A program made the translations under genes and the position numbers. Positions 43,415 through 52,134 of a stretch of 64,000 nt of DNA are shown one piece after another. The notes beneath the pieces were generated by a model. That model saw nothing but the letters and a program-made list of their open reading frames with translations, had not been told where the DNA came from and did no database searches. Numbering within the stretch: the stretch's first letter is position 1; each line of letters starts with the position of its first letter. This DNA comes from an uncultured Siphonobacter sp. (GTDB lineage Bacteria; Bacteroidota; Bacteroidia; Cytophagales; Spirosomataceae): contig CAJYIW010000002.1 in the NCBI GenBank assembly GCA_913775095.1, positions 62,001 through 126,000 of the forward strand, given 5' to 3'.

Positions 43415-44923
43415 TTACTTAACATTTCTCCAGCTCTTGGACACAGACAAAAATGCCCCAAAACGAGAATTATACAAGTCTCCCTGATCGTAAGCCAGTT
43501 TACCAGACACTGAAAAGCCGTTCAGCCATTTAGGGTCCGTACGAATGTTCAGGTAAGTCGAAAGTTGGCGGGGTACATTGGGAAAAGGAAAGCTAAAGGT
43601 TCCCCGGTTCAGGGTATAAGTCACGCGGGCCTGGAGATGAATCTTCTCCAGTATGACACCTTCTCCGCCCAGATGAAAGCCCGTGACCCGGTTGACAGGA
43701 AAGAAATTTTCAGTATGGGGCAAACGCTGCGTGTCTAATTCCCGATAAACAGGTAACAGAGGCGTTCCGATGCCCCGGTTGTAATAAGACCAGCCCTGAA
43801 CATATTGGGAGTGATTAAAATAATTATCGCCTCCCTGGAAACGGGCGGTAATATCGAAGGTTGATCCCGCCTGGTTATTGGTCGTAAGAAACTCGAAAAG
43901 CAGCTTATTTAATCTGGATTTCTGGTAACTCGGGTGAGGTAAGGTCCAGCTGGCTCCGTACAGACCGTCGAAGTGATTCAGGAAAAGCAGACCCGAGAGG
44001 TCTTCAAAAATATGCTGATGGTAAAAAAGGAAAGATTGCTGATCTCCTTTGACGGTTAGAGCCAGGTCATAGTTACCCAAATGATTGCCAACCCGGTTTT
44101 CTCCGTCGAAACCCGTAAAACGGTCATTTTCCCGTTCCCGGGAGAGTTGCCCGAACAAGACGCCCCACAGAAAATCTTTAGGAGCCGTCGTTAAGTTTCC
44201 GTCTACGGCGACGGGCGAATTTTTCAGGTAATCGGCGTGTCCGCCCCATTGCACCATGTGATTGATGCCAAAGTAAAAGGCCACTTTACCGTCCGGTTTT
44301 CCAAAACGCCCGTGCAGGGACTTGTAATGCAGATACGCTCCCTGAATATAAGGTACGTCAAACCAGCCATGAGCAAAGCTTCCCTTCAGGGCAACGAAAT
44401 TATTTAGAAACTTAAGGGGAATAAATCCGGCGGTTCCGATCTGAATTTTGGGAATGGGCAAGGCATTATTCGACCAGGCAATCGAACCCGAAGTAAGCGT
44501 AGTATCCGTGATTCCAATGAATTCCCTGCGACGACCTCCCCAAAGCTCCACTTTTCCGTAACGCAGCTTCGCGTAGGCTTCGGGCAGGAGAAAAGCTTTT
44601 TCGGGGCCGGTTACCTGTACACCCTCCACACCCAGACCCCAGTCGAGTCTGCGTCGGTTCACTGCACTGGAATCGGGAAGTGGCGTAACAAAATCAAGGG
44701 AAGCTCCGGCCCGGAATATACCGGCCGGTCCTTTCAGGGGAATTAATCCAAATTGGTTGGCCCGTAACCAGAAAGGAGTTTGTAACTCACCGGCGGTTAA
44801 TCCATCTGCCTGAAGGTGAATTTCATAGGGTTTCCTCAATTGAGCCGAAACACTGCCTGTGGCCCCCCACAGCAGTACGCAACTCAAGACAAGAAATTTT
44901 AAAGGGCGGGGGCAACAAGCCAT
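43415..44923 (-). CDS. Capsule assembly Wzi family outer-membrane protein
   Basis: 502 residues. The signal peptide ends in SVSAQ (about residue 28). The remainder has the repetitive aromatic beta-strand pattern of an outer-membrane barrel and motifs of the Wzi family (PF14052), such as FWLRANQFGLIPL, KLRYGKVELWGGRRREFIGI and SLSKSWRN-like ends. In E. coli Wzi binds K30 capsule at the surface. Many Bacteroidota carry such proteins away from capsule loci, as here, so a direct capsule role is uncertain. Confidence 0.85.
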   Translation of the reverse strand: MACCPRPLKFLVLSCVLLWGATGSVSAQLRKPYEIHLQADGLTAGELQTPFWLRANQFGLIPLKGPAGIFRAGASLDFVTPLPDSSAVNRRRLDWGLGVEGVQVTGPEKAFLLPEAYAKLRYGKVELWGGRRREFIGITDTTLTSGSIAWSNNALPIPKIQIGTAGFIPLKFLNNFVALKGSFAHGWFDVPYIQGAYLHYKSLHGRFGKPDGKVAFYFGINHMVQWGGHADYLKNSPVAVDGNLTTAPKDFLWGVLFGQLSRERENDRFTGFDGENRVGNHLGNYDLALTVKGDQQSFLFYHQHIFEDLSGLLFLNHFDGLYGASWTLPHPSYQKSRLNKLLFEFLTTNNQAGSTFDITARFQGGDNYFNHSQYVQGWSYYNRGIGTPLLPVYRELDTQRLPHTENFFPVNRVTGFHLGGEGVILEKIHLQARVTYTLNRGTFSFPFPNVPRQLSTYLNIRTDPKWLNGFSVSGKLAYDQGDLYNSRFGAFLSVSKSWRNVK

Positions 44924-45032
44924 AGGATCAGGTCGTAATGCGAACCACTACTTAGAGGCAGTAATACTAACTTATTAAATGAGAAGTTGTTTATGAATTT
45001 TCCGTGAACTCTTTCCCATGGCCCCTTATTTT

Positions 45033-45040
45033 TACCTTTG
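45033..45040 (+). promoter_or_regulatory. Putative -7 element for the NUDIX gene
   Basis: TACCTTTG, a full TAnnTTTG match 25 nt before the ATG at 45066. The -33 region has no clear TTG. Confidence 0.45.
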
Positions 45041-45065
45041 TATTTCTCGTTGTAACCAATACCGT

Positions 45066-45698
45066 ATGAGTCAATTACTCGAAATTGCCAAGCGGCTAAA
45101 TGCACTGGCTCAGGCTGGACTGACGTACTCGCCTAACGCCTATGATCTCGAACGTTTCGAAGAAATCCGGGAAATAAGCGTACAACTGCTGCATGAATTA
45201 ACGGAGGAGCCCATTGAAAAGATTTCTCCGCTTTTTGCCAGTGGCGTAGGAGAGTACCCTACTCCCAAAGTCGACATTCGGGCCGTGATCTTTCGGGGAG
45301 AAGAGGAAGTACTGATGGTGCAGGAAAAAATTGACCGCTTACGCTGGACGCTTCCGGGCGGCTGGGCGGATGTCGGATACACTCCTTCGGAAGTAGCGGT
45401 GAAAGAAACTCAGGAAGAAACGGGACTGATCGTTAAACCCGTTCGCCTGTTGGCCGTCCTGGATAAACGACAGCATCCCCATCCACCACAGCCCTGGTAC
45501 GTTTATAAGTTTTTTATTCGTTGTGAAGTAACTGGTGGCGAAATTCGTGCCGATGGACACGACATTGGACAGGTTCGCTGGGTTCGCCGAACTGAAATTC
45601 CGGAGCTTCCGTTATCAGAAGACCGCGTCACTGCTTCTCAGCTGGAAATGCTGTTTACATTTGTAACAAATCCTGACGCTCCGGCGTTGTGTGATTAG
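45066..45698 (+). CDS. NUDIX hydrolase with N-terminal helical domain
   Basis: 210 residues from ATG 45066; the longer frame from 45018 would read through the -7 element and is rejected. An N-terminal helical domain (MSQLLEIAKRLNALAQAGL, about 60 residues) precedes a NUDIX domain with box GYTPSEVAVKETQEETGL, where the usual Arg of the RE pair is Lys. This two-part layout is the family annotated as ADP-ribose pyrophosphatase-like NUDIX. The substrate is probably a nucleoside diphosphate derivative. A possible cluster with DUF4834 and prmC follows. Confidence 0.92.
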   Translation: MSQLLEIAKRLNALAQAGLTYSPNAYDLERFEEIREISVQLLHELTEEPIEKISPLFASGVGEYPTPKVDIRAVIFRGEEEVLMVQEKIDRLRWTLPGGWADVGYTPSEVAVKETQEETGLIVKPVRLLAVLDKRQHPHPPQPWYVYKFFIRCEVTGGEIRADGHDIGQVRWVRRTEIPELPLSEDRVTASQLEMLFTFVTNPDAPALCD

Positions 45699-45727
45699 GT
45701 GTCGTTAAAAATTATAGACTTAACGAA

Positions 45728-45973
45728 ATGATATTCAAGATCTTTTTGGTCATTATGGCCATTGGTTTCATATTCCCCCGCATTGTGCGTTGGGTGTTCC
45801 GCTTATTTCTGAAAGAACAGTTTTCCCGGGTAGAACGGGAATTCCGTCAGGATCAGCAGCGACCCAAACAATCCCCTCCCCGGGACGGGAAAATCAACGT
45901 TGATTACGCTCCGCCCCAGAAAGAAGGGTATAAGGGAGGGGATTATATTGATTACGAGGAGGTGAAGGAATAG
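45728..45973 (+). CDS. DUF4834 small membrane protein
   Basis: 81 residues: an N-terminal membrane helix (IFKIFLVIMAIGFIFPRIV), a basic/amphipathic segment, and an acidic C-terminus ending with GGDYIDYEEVKE. This matches DUF4834, a Bacteroidota family of unknown role commonly found directly before prmC, as here (3-nt gap). Confidence 0.85.
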   Translation: MIFKIFLVIMAIGFIFPRIVRWVFRLFLKEQFSRVEREFRQDQQRPKQSPPRDGKINVDYAPPQKEGYKGGDYIDYEEVKE

Positions 45974-45976
45974 TCT

Positions 45977-46816
45977 ATGACTGCCCAGATTCTTTTTCAT
46001 CAGCTTACCCAATCGCTTTCTGAACTCTACGATTCCAACGAAGCCAAATCCATTGCTTATCTGGTTCTGGACGCTCGTTATGGCCTGACCCGAACGCAGG
46101 TTTTGATGGATATGCCCGTATCAAAACCAGTGGAGGACTTGCCAGCCATTATCGAACGTCTGAAAAATCAGGAACCCGTGCAGTACGTGCTGGGTGAAGG
46201 GGATTTTTACGGCCGGACGTTTAAAATTGCCCCCGGCGTTTTGATTCCGAGGCCCGAAACGGAAGAGCTGGTACACTGGGCTTTGCAGGAGTTGAAGTCC
46301 GTTGCTTCCCCCCGGTTACTCGACATTGGCACGGGCTCCGGCTGTATTGCCCTGACCATGGCCGCCGAACGTCCGGATGCGAAGGTTACCGCATTTGATA
46401 TTTCGGGGGAAGCCTTAACTATAGCCCGGGAAAATGCCCGGAGACTAGCCGTTCCTGTGCAGATCCAGCAGGGCAATGCTTTGCAGGAAGAGGACTTACC
46501 TCAGACCACTTTCGACGTAATTCTTTCCAATCCTCCTTACGTAAAGGCCTCGGAATCGCAGGAAATGTCGGCTCATGTGCTGGAACATGAACCGCATCTG
46601 GCTTTATTTGTGGAAGATAACGATCCGCTCATTTTCTACCGGGCCATTGCTCAATACGCTTTTACACATTTGAACCGCCAGGGCTTCTGTGCCGTAGAGA
46701 TCAATCAGGCTTTGGGATCAGAGACGGTTGAAGTGTTTACAAAGGCGGGTTTTTCAAACGTGGAGTTACGGCAGGATCTATCGGGCCGGGACCGGATGAT
46801 TATGGCCCGGATTTAA
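45977..46816 (+). CDS. prmC: Peptide chain release factor N5-glutamine methyltransferase PrmC
   Basis: Methylates the Gln of the GGQ motif in RF1/RF2. A helical N-domain is followed by a Rossmann methyltransferase with LLDIGTGSGCIAL (114-126) and the catalytic NPPY (185-188). 279 residues is normal. One of its substrates, RF2, is encoded at 30.8-31.9 kb in this window, with its GGQ intact. Confidence 0.97.
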   Translation: MTAQILFHQLTQSLSELYDSNEAKSIAYLVLDARYGLTRTQVLMDMPVSKPVEDLPAIIERLKNQEPVQYVLGEGDFYGRTFKIAPGVLIPRPETEELVHWALQELKSVASPRLLDIGTGSGCIALTMAAERPDAKVTAFDISGEALTIARENARRLAVPVQIQQGNALQEEDLPQTTFDVILSNPPYVKASESQEMSAHVLEHEPHLALFVEDNDPLIFYRAIAQYAFTHLNRQGFCAVEINQALGSETVEVFTKAGFSNVELRQDLSGRDRMIMARI

Positions 46817-46858
46817 ACTGATTTTTACACATCACACCTGAATTAGTTAAGTACGTAT

Positions 46859-47827
46859 ATGGCCGATTTGCAACATTCCCGGAAAATCAAGCAGATGTTT
46901 GCTGAAATGAGCAAAGTCGTGGTAGGACAGGAGCGTTTGCTCAATCGACTGCTGATCGGCTTGTTTACGGGTGGTCATATCTTGCTGGAAGGGGTGCCCG
47001 GCCTGGCGAAGACCTTAACTATTAATACACTGGCCAAAGTGCTGGATCTGGATTTTCACCGGATTCAGTTTACGCCCGATTTGTTACCGGCTGATCTGGT
47101 TGGAACCATGATTTTTGACCGGAAACTGGATGATTTTCGCGTCCGTAAAGGCCCCGTCTTTGCCAACCTGATTCTGGCCGATGAGGTGAACCGGGCTCCG
47201 GCGAAAGTACAGTCGGCCCTACTGGAAGCCATGCAGGAAAAGCAGGTTACCATTGGAGATCAGACCTTTCTGCTGGATCGGCCTTTCTTCGTGATGGCGA
47301 CGCAGAACCCAGTAGAACAGGAAGGAACGTACCCGCTTCCCGAAGCTCAGGTAGACCGGTTCATGATGAAGGTATTCGTCGATTATCTGGATAAAGTGGA
47401 TGAGCTGGAAGTTATGCGGCGGATGACCAATATGGAAGCCGTCTATGAAGTTCAACCCATTTTAAGTAAGGAAGAAATCTTCGCGATTCGGAAAGAAATT
47501 AACCAGATTGCCATTTCTGAAACCCTTGAACATTACATCATCGAACTGGTGTTTGCGACCCGTCGTCCCCTCCAGTACGGTTTGAAAGACGAAGCTCGTT
47601 ACATTCAGTTCGGAGCTTCCCCGCGAGCCAGCATCGCCCTGAATTTAGGAGCGAAAGTGCTGGCGTATTTTGATGAACGCGATTACGTCTTACCCGAAGA
47701 CATCAAGGAAATAGCCCCGGATGTATTAAACCACCGGGTAATCCTGAACTATGAAGCTGAAGCCGACGGTATTTCCAGTTTGCAGGTCATCGATTCGATC
47801 CTGCGTCGGGTAGCCATTGGGCGATAA
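46859..47827 (+). CDS. MoxR-family AAA+ ATPase
   Basis: 322 residues. Walker A GVPGLAKT (45-52), Walker B LILADEVNRAP (104-114), sensor region FVMATQNPVEQEGTYPLPEAQ, and the MoxR lid domain. MoxR ATPases act as chaperones for metal or cofactor insertion and complex assembly, usually with DUF58 and VWA-domain genes. None of these follow here; the next gene is convergent. Confidence 0.93.
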   Translation: MADLQHSRKIKQMFAEMSKVVVGQERLLNRLLIGLFTGGHILLEGVPGLAKTLTINTLAKVLDLDFHRIQFTPDLLPADLVGTMIFDRKLDDFRVRKGPVFANLILADEVNRAPAKVQSALLEAMQEKQVTIGDQTFLLDRPFFVMATQNPVEQEGTYPLPEAQVDRFMMKVFVDYLDKVDELEVMRRMTNMEAVYEVQPILSKEEIFAIRKEINQIAISETLEHYIIELVFATRRPLQYGLKDEARYIQFGASPRASIALNLGAKVLAYFDERDYVLPEDIKEIAPDVLNHRVILNYEAEADGISSLQVIDSILRRVAIGR

Positions 47828-47830
47828 GCT

Positions 47831-48346
47831 TTACTCTTCCAGTAATTTTCGATAGAGAGCAGCATTATCCGCCTCGAAACAAACGAAAATAACTTGTTCC
47901 AAAGCGTCTGGATGTTGATTAATGAAACTTCGGACGGTTTCAACGGCTAGGGTAGCTGCTTCCTTCTTAGGGTATCCATAAACTCCGGTACTGATGTTTG
48001 GGAAAGCAATCGTTTTCAGGTTGTTCTGAATAGCTACGTTCAGGCTGGAGGTATAACAGCTAGCCAGCGTTTCAGCCTCCTGCTGTTGACCCCCGTGCCA
48101 GACCGGGCCAACGGTATGAATGACTTTCTGAGCCGGTAACTTCCCGGCCGTGGTGATCACCGCCTGTCCCGGCATACAGCCCCCCTGCAATGCCCGAATA
48201 ACCTTACATTCTTCCAGAATAGCGGAACCTCCGGCCCGATGAATGGCCCCGTCGACACCGCCGCCGCCGAGTAAGGAAGAATTGGCCGCATTAACGATGG
48301 CATCGACTTCCAGTCGGGTAATGTCTCCCTGAATAACTTCGATCAT
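47831..48346 (-). CDS. Macro-domain protein (O-acetyl-ADP-ribose deacetylase type)
   Basis: 171 residues from ATG 48346. A longer frame to 48472 exists, but its extra 42 residues cross a repetitive intergenic hairpin and are not domain-like. The macro fold is clear: [23 protein letters not shown] (split over strand 1 and the loop), [34 protein letters not shown] and the substrate loop [14 protein letters not shown]. MacroD-type enzymes remove ADP-ribose or hydrolyse O-acetyl-ADP-ribose. It faces the moxR gene with a 3-nt gap. Confidence 0.92.
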   Translation of the reverse strand: MIEVIQGDITRLEVDAIVNAANSSLLGGGGVDGAIHRAGGSAILEECKVIRALQGGCMPGQAVITTAGKLPAQKVIHTVGPVWHGGQQQEAETLASCYTSSLNVAIQNNLKTIAFPNISTGVYGYPKKEAATLAVETVRSFINQHPDALEQVIFVCFEADNAALYRKLLEE

Positions 48347-48420
48347 TTGAGTGGTTGGTTGGTAGTTGCTGGGTAATGCGTTAAAGACTTGTACCATTCT
48401 TAACTGCGATAACCATGAAA

Positions 48421-48459
48421 ACAAAACATCCCGAACGTTTTTAAAACGTTCAGGATGTT
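48421..48459 (-). terminator. Hairpin after nadA
   Basis: AACATCCCGAACGTTTT / AAAACGTTCAGGATGTT (17-nt arms, one C-A mismatch, 1-nt loop), followed on the minus strand by TTGTTTTC. It is probably the nadA terminator and belongs to the unusually palindromic intergenic DNA of this part of the window. Confidence 0.65.
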
Positions 48460-48493
48460 GAATTTCTAACAACTATTAACCAGCAACGATCAA

Positions 48494-49498
48494 CTACTTA
48501 CTAATTTCCAGCATAGCTTTTACGGCTTTCATAGCTTTCACCCGCGTTTCTTCGGGCACCTGAATTTCCGGCATTTCGTAGTACATGCAGTTGTAAAGCT
48601 TTTCAATAGTATTCATCTTCATGTAGGGGCATTCCGAACAGGCACAGAAGTTGTTTTCATTCGCCGGAGCCGGAATAATCAGCTTGTCGGGATTGGCGAT
48701 TTTCATCTTGTGCATAATCCCCGCTTCCGTCGCTACAATGAATTCTTTATTCGGCGACGTCTGTACATAGGCTAATAGTCCCGTGGTGCTTCCTACGTAG
48801 TCGGCTTCCAGCAAAATGTCTTCTTTGCATTCGGGGTGAGCAACCAATAAAGCATTGGGGTGTTCGGCCCGGAGTTTAGCCAGTTTCTCCCGCGAAATAT
48901 CGATGTGAACAATGCAGGCACCATCCCAGAGAATCAGATCGCGGCCTGTTTTCTTCGCCACAAAACGTCCCAGATTAGCATCCGGAGCAAAGATGATTTG
49001 ACGGTCTTTCGGAATGGACTCGACAACTTTCAAAGCGTTGGAAGAAGTACAAATAATGTCCGTCATCGCTTTGATATCGGCCGTGCAGTTAATGTAACTT
49101 ACCACCAGTGCATCGGGATGCTGGGCTTTGAAGACTGCAAAATCTTCTTTGGGAGCAGAATCCGCCAGCGAACAGCCTGCGTTGAAATCAGGAATAACTA
49201 CTTTTTTATTGGGATTCAGAATTTTGGCGGTTTCACCCATGAAGTGAACCCCGCAAAAAACGATCATATCAGCAGTAGTTTCTTCGGCAGCCTGAGCCAG
49301 ACCGAGGCTATCGCCCACGAAATCAGCCAGATCCTGAATCTCACCGTCCACGTAATAGTGAGCTAGAATGACCGCGTTTTTCTCCTTCTTCATCCGAAGG
49401 ATTTCGGCCTTTAAATCAACGTTTTTGGGGACAGAGCGACTGATGTAGCCAATTCGATTGACTTCCTCCTCAGGGCTCATGGGGAATACAGCAGGCAT
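48494..49498 (-). CDS. nadA: Quinolinate synthase NadA
   Basis: A [4Fe-4S] enzyme condensing iminoaspartate with dihydroxyacetone phosphate to quinolinate in NAD synthesis. The cysteine segments FCGVHFMGETAKI, GACIVHIDIS and CACSECPYMKMN supply the expected cluster ligands. AHYYVDGEIQDLADFVGDS is the N-terminal signature. 334 residues is standard. It is followed downstream in the pathway by nadC, encoded just upstream on the same strand; no nadB is in the window. Confidence 0.98.
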   Translation of the reverse strand: MPAVFPMSPEEEVNRIGYISRSVPKNVDLKAEILRMKKEKNAVILAHYYVDGEIQDLADFVGDSLGLAQAAEETTADMIVFCGVHFMGETAKILNPNKKVVIPDFNAGCSLADSAPKEDFAVFKAQHPDALVVSYINCTADIKAMTDIICTSSNALKVVESIPKDRQIIFAPDANLGRFVAKKTGRDLILWDGACIVHIDISREKLAKLRAEHPNALLVAHPECKEDILLEADYVGSTTGLLAYVQTSPNKEFIVATEAGIMHKMKIANPDKLIIPAPANENNFCACSECPYMKMNTIEKLYNCMYYEMPEIQVPEETRVKAMKAVKAMLEISK

Positions 49499-49507
49499 AA
49501 ATTCGTT

Positions 49508-49602
49508 TAGTTTGGAGTTTTGAAGGTTTAGCGTTTTGAGTTTAGGGTTATAGTGTTCTATTAACTCCTAACCCCAAACTCAAAACGCTAAACCCAAAAC
49601 AT
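49508..49602. repeat. Imperfect inverted repeat with GGGTTTAG-like units
   Basis: The left arm around 49516-49550 (GTTTTGAAGGTTTAGCG... ending TTTAGGGTTA) pairs with the right arm 49569-49600 (TAACCCCAAACTCAAAACG...CTAAACCCAAAAC) except for two extra bases and one mismatch; the spacer is about 18 nt. The arms are built from GTTTTGAG and GGGTTTAG-like words. Similar words recur at 57323-57365. It lies in the nadC-nadA gap. Confidence 0.6.
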
Positions 49603-49613
49603 TTTTCTCGTTG

Positions 49614-50465
49614 TTACCAGGCTTTCAGGCTTAAGTCGAGACTTTTGACCTGATGCGTTAATGCTCCCACCGACACGTAGTCCACGCCGCATTCGGCGTA
49701 GGTGCGGATGGTTTGTTCGTTAATTCCGCCGGAGGCTTCCGTAGGATATTTTCGGTTGACCCGGCGAACGGCCTCCCGCATGTCTTCGAAACTGAAATTA
49801 TCGAACATAATCCGGTGCAGCGATTGCGTTTCACCTACGCGTAAAACTTCATCCAGCTCCTTCAGGTTTCGTACTTCGATCTCAATTTGTAACGTTTTTC
49901 CCGTTTCTCTGAGATACGTATTGGCTTTCGTAATGGCAGCCTCAATGCCTCCGGCATAATCCACGTGATTGTCTTTAATCAGGATCATGTCGTATAAGGC
50001 ATACCGATGATTGACCGCTCCGCCAATACGGGTGGCCCATTTTTCACAAATGCGGAAATTGGGCGTGGTTTTACGGGTATCGAGTAACTTACAGGGTAAA
50101 TCCGCAATCAGATCGGCCAGACTTCGCGTGTAGGTCGCAATGCCGCTCATGCGTTGCATGCAGTTCAACACCAGACGTTCGGCTTTCAGAATGGATTGCG
50201 AACGACCTTCGACCGTCAATACAATGTCGCCTTTCTGAATGTGCGTTCCGTCATTAATGAGCACTTCTACCTTGAGTTCAGCGTCGACTTCGGCAAAAAT
50301 GAGCTGGGCCAGTTCAACGCCGGCTACAATTCCGGTGTCTTTTACCAATAAACGGGCCCGGCCCGTAGCCTCGGCCGGAATCGTTGAAAGGGAAGTGTGA
50401 TCTCCGTCGCCGACGTCTTCCTGAAGAGCCAGGCGTATAAATTCGTGAATATCTTGTCCGTACAT
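49614..50465 (-). CDS. nadC: Nicotinate-nucleotide pyrophosphorylase (carboxylating) NadC
   Basis: Converts quinolinate and PRPP to nicotinate mononucleotide. Family motifs: DVGDGDHTS at the N-terminus, ERLVLNCMQRMSGIAT, the active-site DTRKTTPNFR, IKDNHVDYAGG, and the C-terminal EASGGINEQTIRTYAECGVD. 283 residues is typical. It precedes nadA by 115 nt in the same direction, so the two form an NAD synthesis pair. Confidence 0.98.
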   Translation of the reverse strand: MYGQDIHEFIRLALQEDVGDGDHTSLSTIPAEATGRARLLVKDTGIVAGVELAQLIFAEVDAELKVEVLINDGTHIQKGDIVLTVEGRSQSILKAERLVLNCMQRMSGIATYTRSLADLIADLPCKLLDTRKTTPNFRICEKWATRIGGAVNHRYALYDMILIKDNHVDYAGGIEAAITKANTYLRETGKTLQIEIEVRNLKELDEVLRVGETQSLHRIMFDNFSFEDMREAVRRVNRKYPTEASGGINEQTIRTYAECGVDYVSVGALTHQVKSLDLSLKAW

Positions 50466-50619
50466 AATAAATGATAGAGATACACTCCATTAGGAAGGCG
50501 AAAATAATGGATTTCGTAAAGACTCGTGCCTTAGGGGCCTTTTATCACCAAAGGGTTTTCAAAAGCCATCGTTGATTCTTATTTTTAAAGTTACTGAAAA
50601 CCGCTAACCCGCTATCGCT

Positions 50620-51585
50620 ATGAAAACACTTCGTTCCAAACGCCATATTCTTTATTTCTGGGGATTACTGATAATCGTGGCTTTATTCATGATCGGGTTC
50701 GGTGGGCTGGCTACGTACCCGTTTTTTTCTCACTATGGCATTCGGGAAACGACGACCGGAGAAAAAACAGCCCTGGTTTTCGGGATTTTTTGTAGTGTCT
50801 CTTATGTCTACGTGGCTTGGTCGATCTGGGAGCAGGCTCCGAATTGGGTAGTGGATACTGAAAAGTTAATCTATGACCACAAGGAAACGTTCTACTGGAA
50901 AGACCTGGAACGTATGGATTTGACGGGTAAATATTATTCAGACCGACTTTGGAGGAGGGCAGAAGGGGTACGAATGATATTTACAGGAAATAAGGAAGTG
51001 ATCTTCTTTGATGATAAGTATCAGAACCTTGGATCAATGAAGCTTTTTCTGGAGCAGGTTGTCCAGCAAAAACATCCCGTAATACCTGAACCCTTGGTAG
51101 GTGAAAGAGAAACGGGTAAGCTCCTGATCTATAAAGGAAGCGTGTGGCGATCTTTTCTATTTTACCTGCTTCTGTCATTGATTTTCATGTTTTCATTCGT
51201 GTTTACAAATTCCGTAAATCAAGGACCTCTCGGCTATAGTATGTATGCAGGTTTTGTTTTCGTTTTATGGCAGTTAGTGGGACGCTCCCTGTATAACGTT
51301 AGATTGTCTGATCGGGAACTCATCATCAAAAATTCGCTCTGGCCCGGTTATCAGAAAGTCCTGGCTATTGAAAATATACGCGAAGTAGTGTATGAACTAA
51401 AGGGTAAGGGGATGACGACCTTAACCGTAATTCGAAAAGACTTTAAAACCGAATCATTTATTGCCGATGGATTAAGCAACCGCGAGTGGCTTGGATTACG
51501 CGATCAACTCAGGCAGAAAGGGCTGAAGGTGAGAAATGAATGCATTCCTTCCGAAACAGAAGAACCAGAAATGGAGCGGCAGTAA
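50620..51585 (+). CDS. Membrane protein with two TM-pair/PH-like repeats
   Basis: 321 residues arranged as an internal duplication. Each half has two transmembrane helices (about 12-34 and 48-68; then about 172-195 and 203-220) followed by a soluble beta-rich segment resembling a bacterial PH domain. The first soluble part begins VDTEKLIYDHKETFYWKDL and the second LSDRELIIKNSLWPGYQKVLAIENIREV. This resembles the STM3941-like family of unknown function. It is monocistronic, with no informative neighbours. Confidence 0.75.
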   Translation: MKTLRSKRHILYFWGLLIIVALFMIGFGGLATYPFFSHYGIRETTTGEKTALVFGIFCSVSYVYVAWSIWEQAPNWVVDTEKLIYDHKETFYWKDLERMDLTGKYYSDRLWRRAEGVRMIFTGNKEVIFFDDKYQNLGSMKLFLEQVVQQKHPVIPEPLVGERETGKLLIYKGSVWRSFLFYLLLSLIFMFSFVFTNSVNQGPLGYSMYAGFVFVLWQLVGRSLYNVRLSDRELIIKNSLWPGYQKVLAIENIREVVYELKGKGMTTLTVIRKDFKTESFIADGLSNREWLGLRDQLRQKGLKVRNECIPSETEEPEMERQ

Positions 51586-51615
51586 ACATTTTCTGAATAA
51601 ATAAGATACATATCC

Positions 51616-51645
51616 TTTGTGTTCCCCCAGAATGTGTTATTTTCG
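51616..51645 (+). promoter_or_regulatory. Possible promoter very close to a start codon
   Basis: TTTG (51616-51619), an 18-nt spacer, and TATTTTCG (51638-51645; consensus TAnnTTTG with C for T). The start of transcription would fall within a few nucleotides of the ATG at 51654, giving a nearly leaderless mRNA. The match is imperfect. Confidence 0.3.
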
Positions 51646-51653
51646 TCCCCCAA

Positions 51654-52010
51654 ATGAAAAAATCACGGTCCATAGCACGGGTATTCAGCTTGTTTCTGGC
51701 AAGTGTGTTGCTGATTGCTTCAGTGGCAGTGAAAGGAGTGTCGGCAAGACCCTTGCCGCTTCCTGCCGCTCCGGCTGAAAAATCAGATCATACGTCCGGT
51801 ACGCCGAAAGCCACCGTTCAGGCCCTTTCCCCGATGGCAACCGTCACGGTGGCTGATTTTTCATTTACGCAGGATTTCTACCTGCTGCCACCGACGGTGT
51901 ACAGTTTTGAAACCGTAACGCCGCAACCGACGTCGATTGGAATTACCCAATTCCGACTTCCGTATCACGAAGTGCTTTTTGAGCATGTCATTTCCCCGAA
52001 TGCCCCGTAA
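51654..52010 (+). CDS. Small secreted protein of unknown function
   Basis: 118 residues. A long signal-peptide-like N-terminus (MKKSRSIARVFSLFLASVLL...) ends with Ala/Ser-rich sequence near VSARPLPLPAAPA. The mature part is short, Pro/Thr-rich, without cysteines. I recognise no family. It is followed 124 nt later by secDF. Codon use is like the neighbours. Confidence 0.65.
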   Translation: MKKSRSIARVFSLFLASVLLIASVAVKGVSARPLPLPAAPAEKSDHTSGTPKATVQALSPMATVTVADFSFTQDFYLLPPTVYSFETVTPQPTSIGITQFRLPYHEVLFEHVISPNAP

Positions 52011-52134
52011 GTTTCGGGTACGCTGGCAGGCTATTCCGCTTTCCTTCTCCTTACATCATTCAGTAACCCCTTTTCCCTTTATTCATACTCCAATGGCTTT
52101 TCGTAACCGCGAATAGTCAAAAGCTCAATTCTCC

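Noticed and set aside
48347-48472. N-terminal extension of the macro-domain gene
   Set aside because: The extra 42 codons cover the nadA terminator hairpin and repetitive DNA; the macro fold starts directly at the ATG at 48346.
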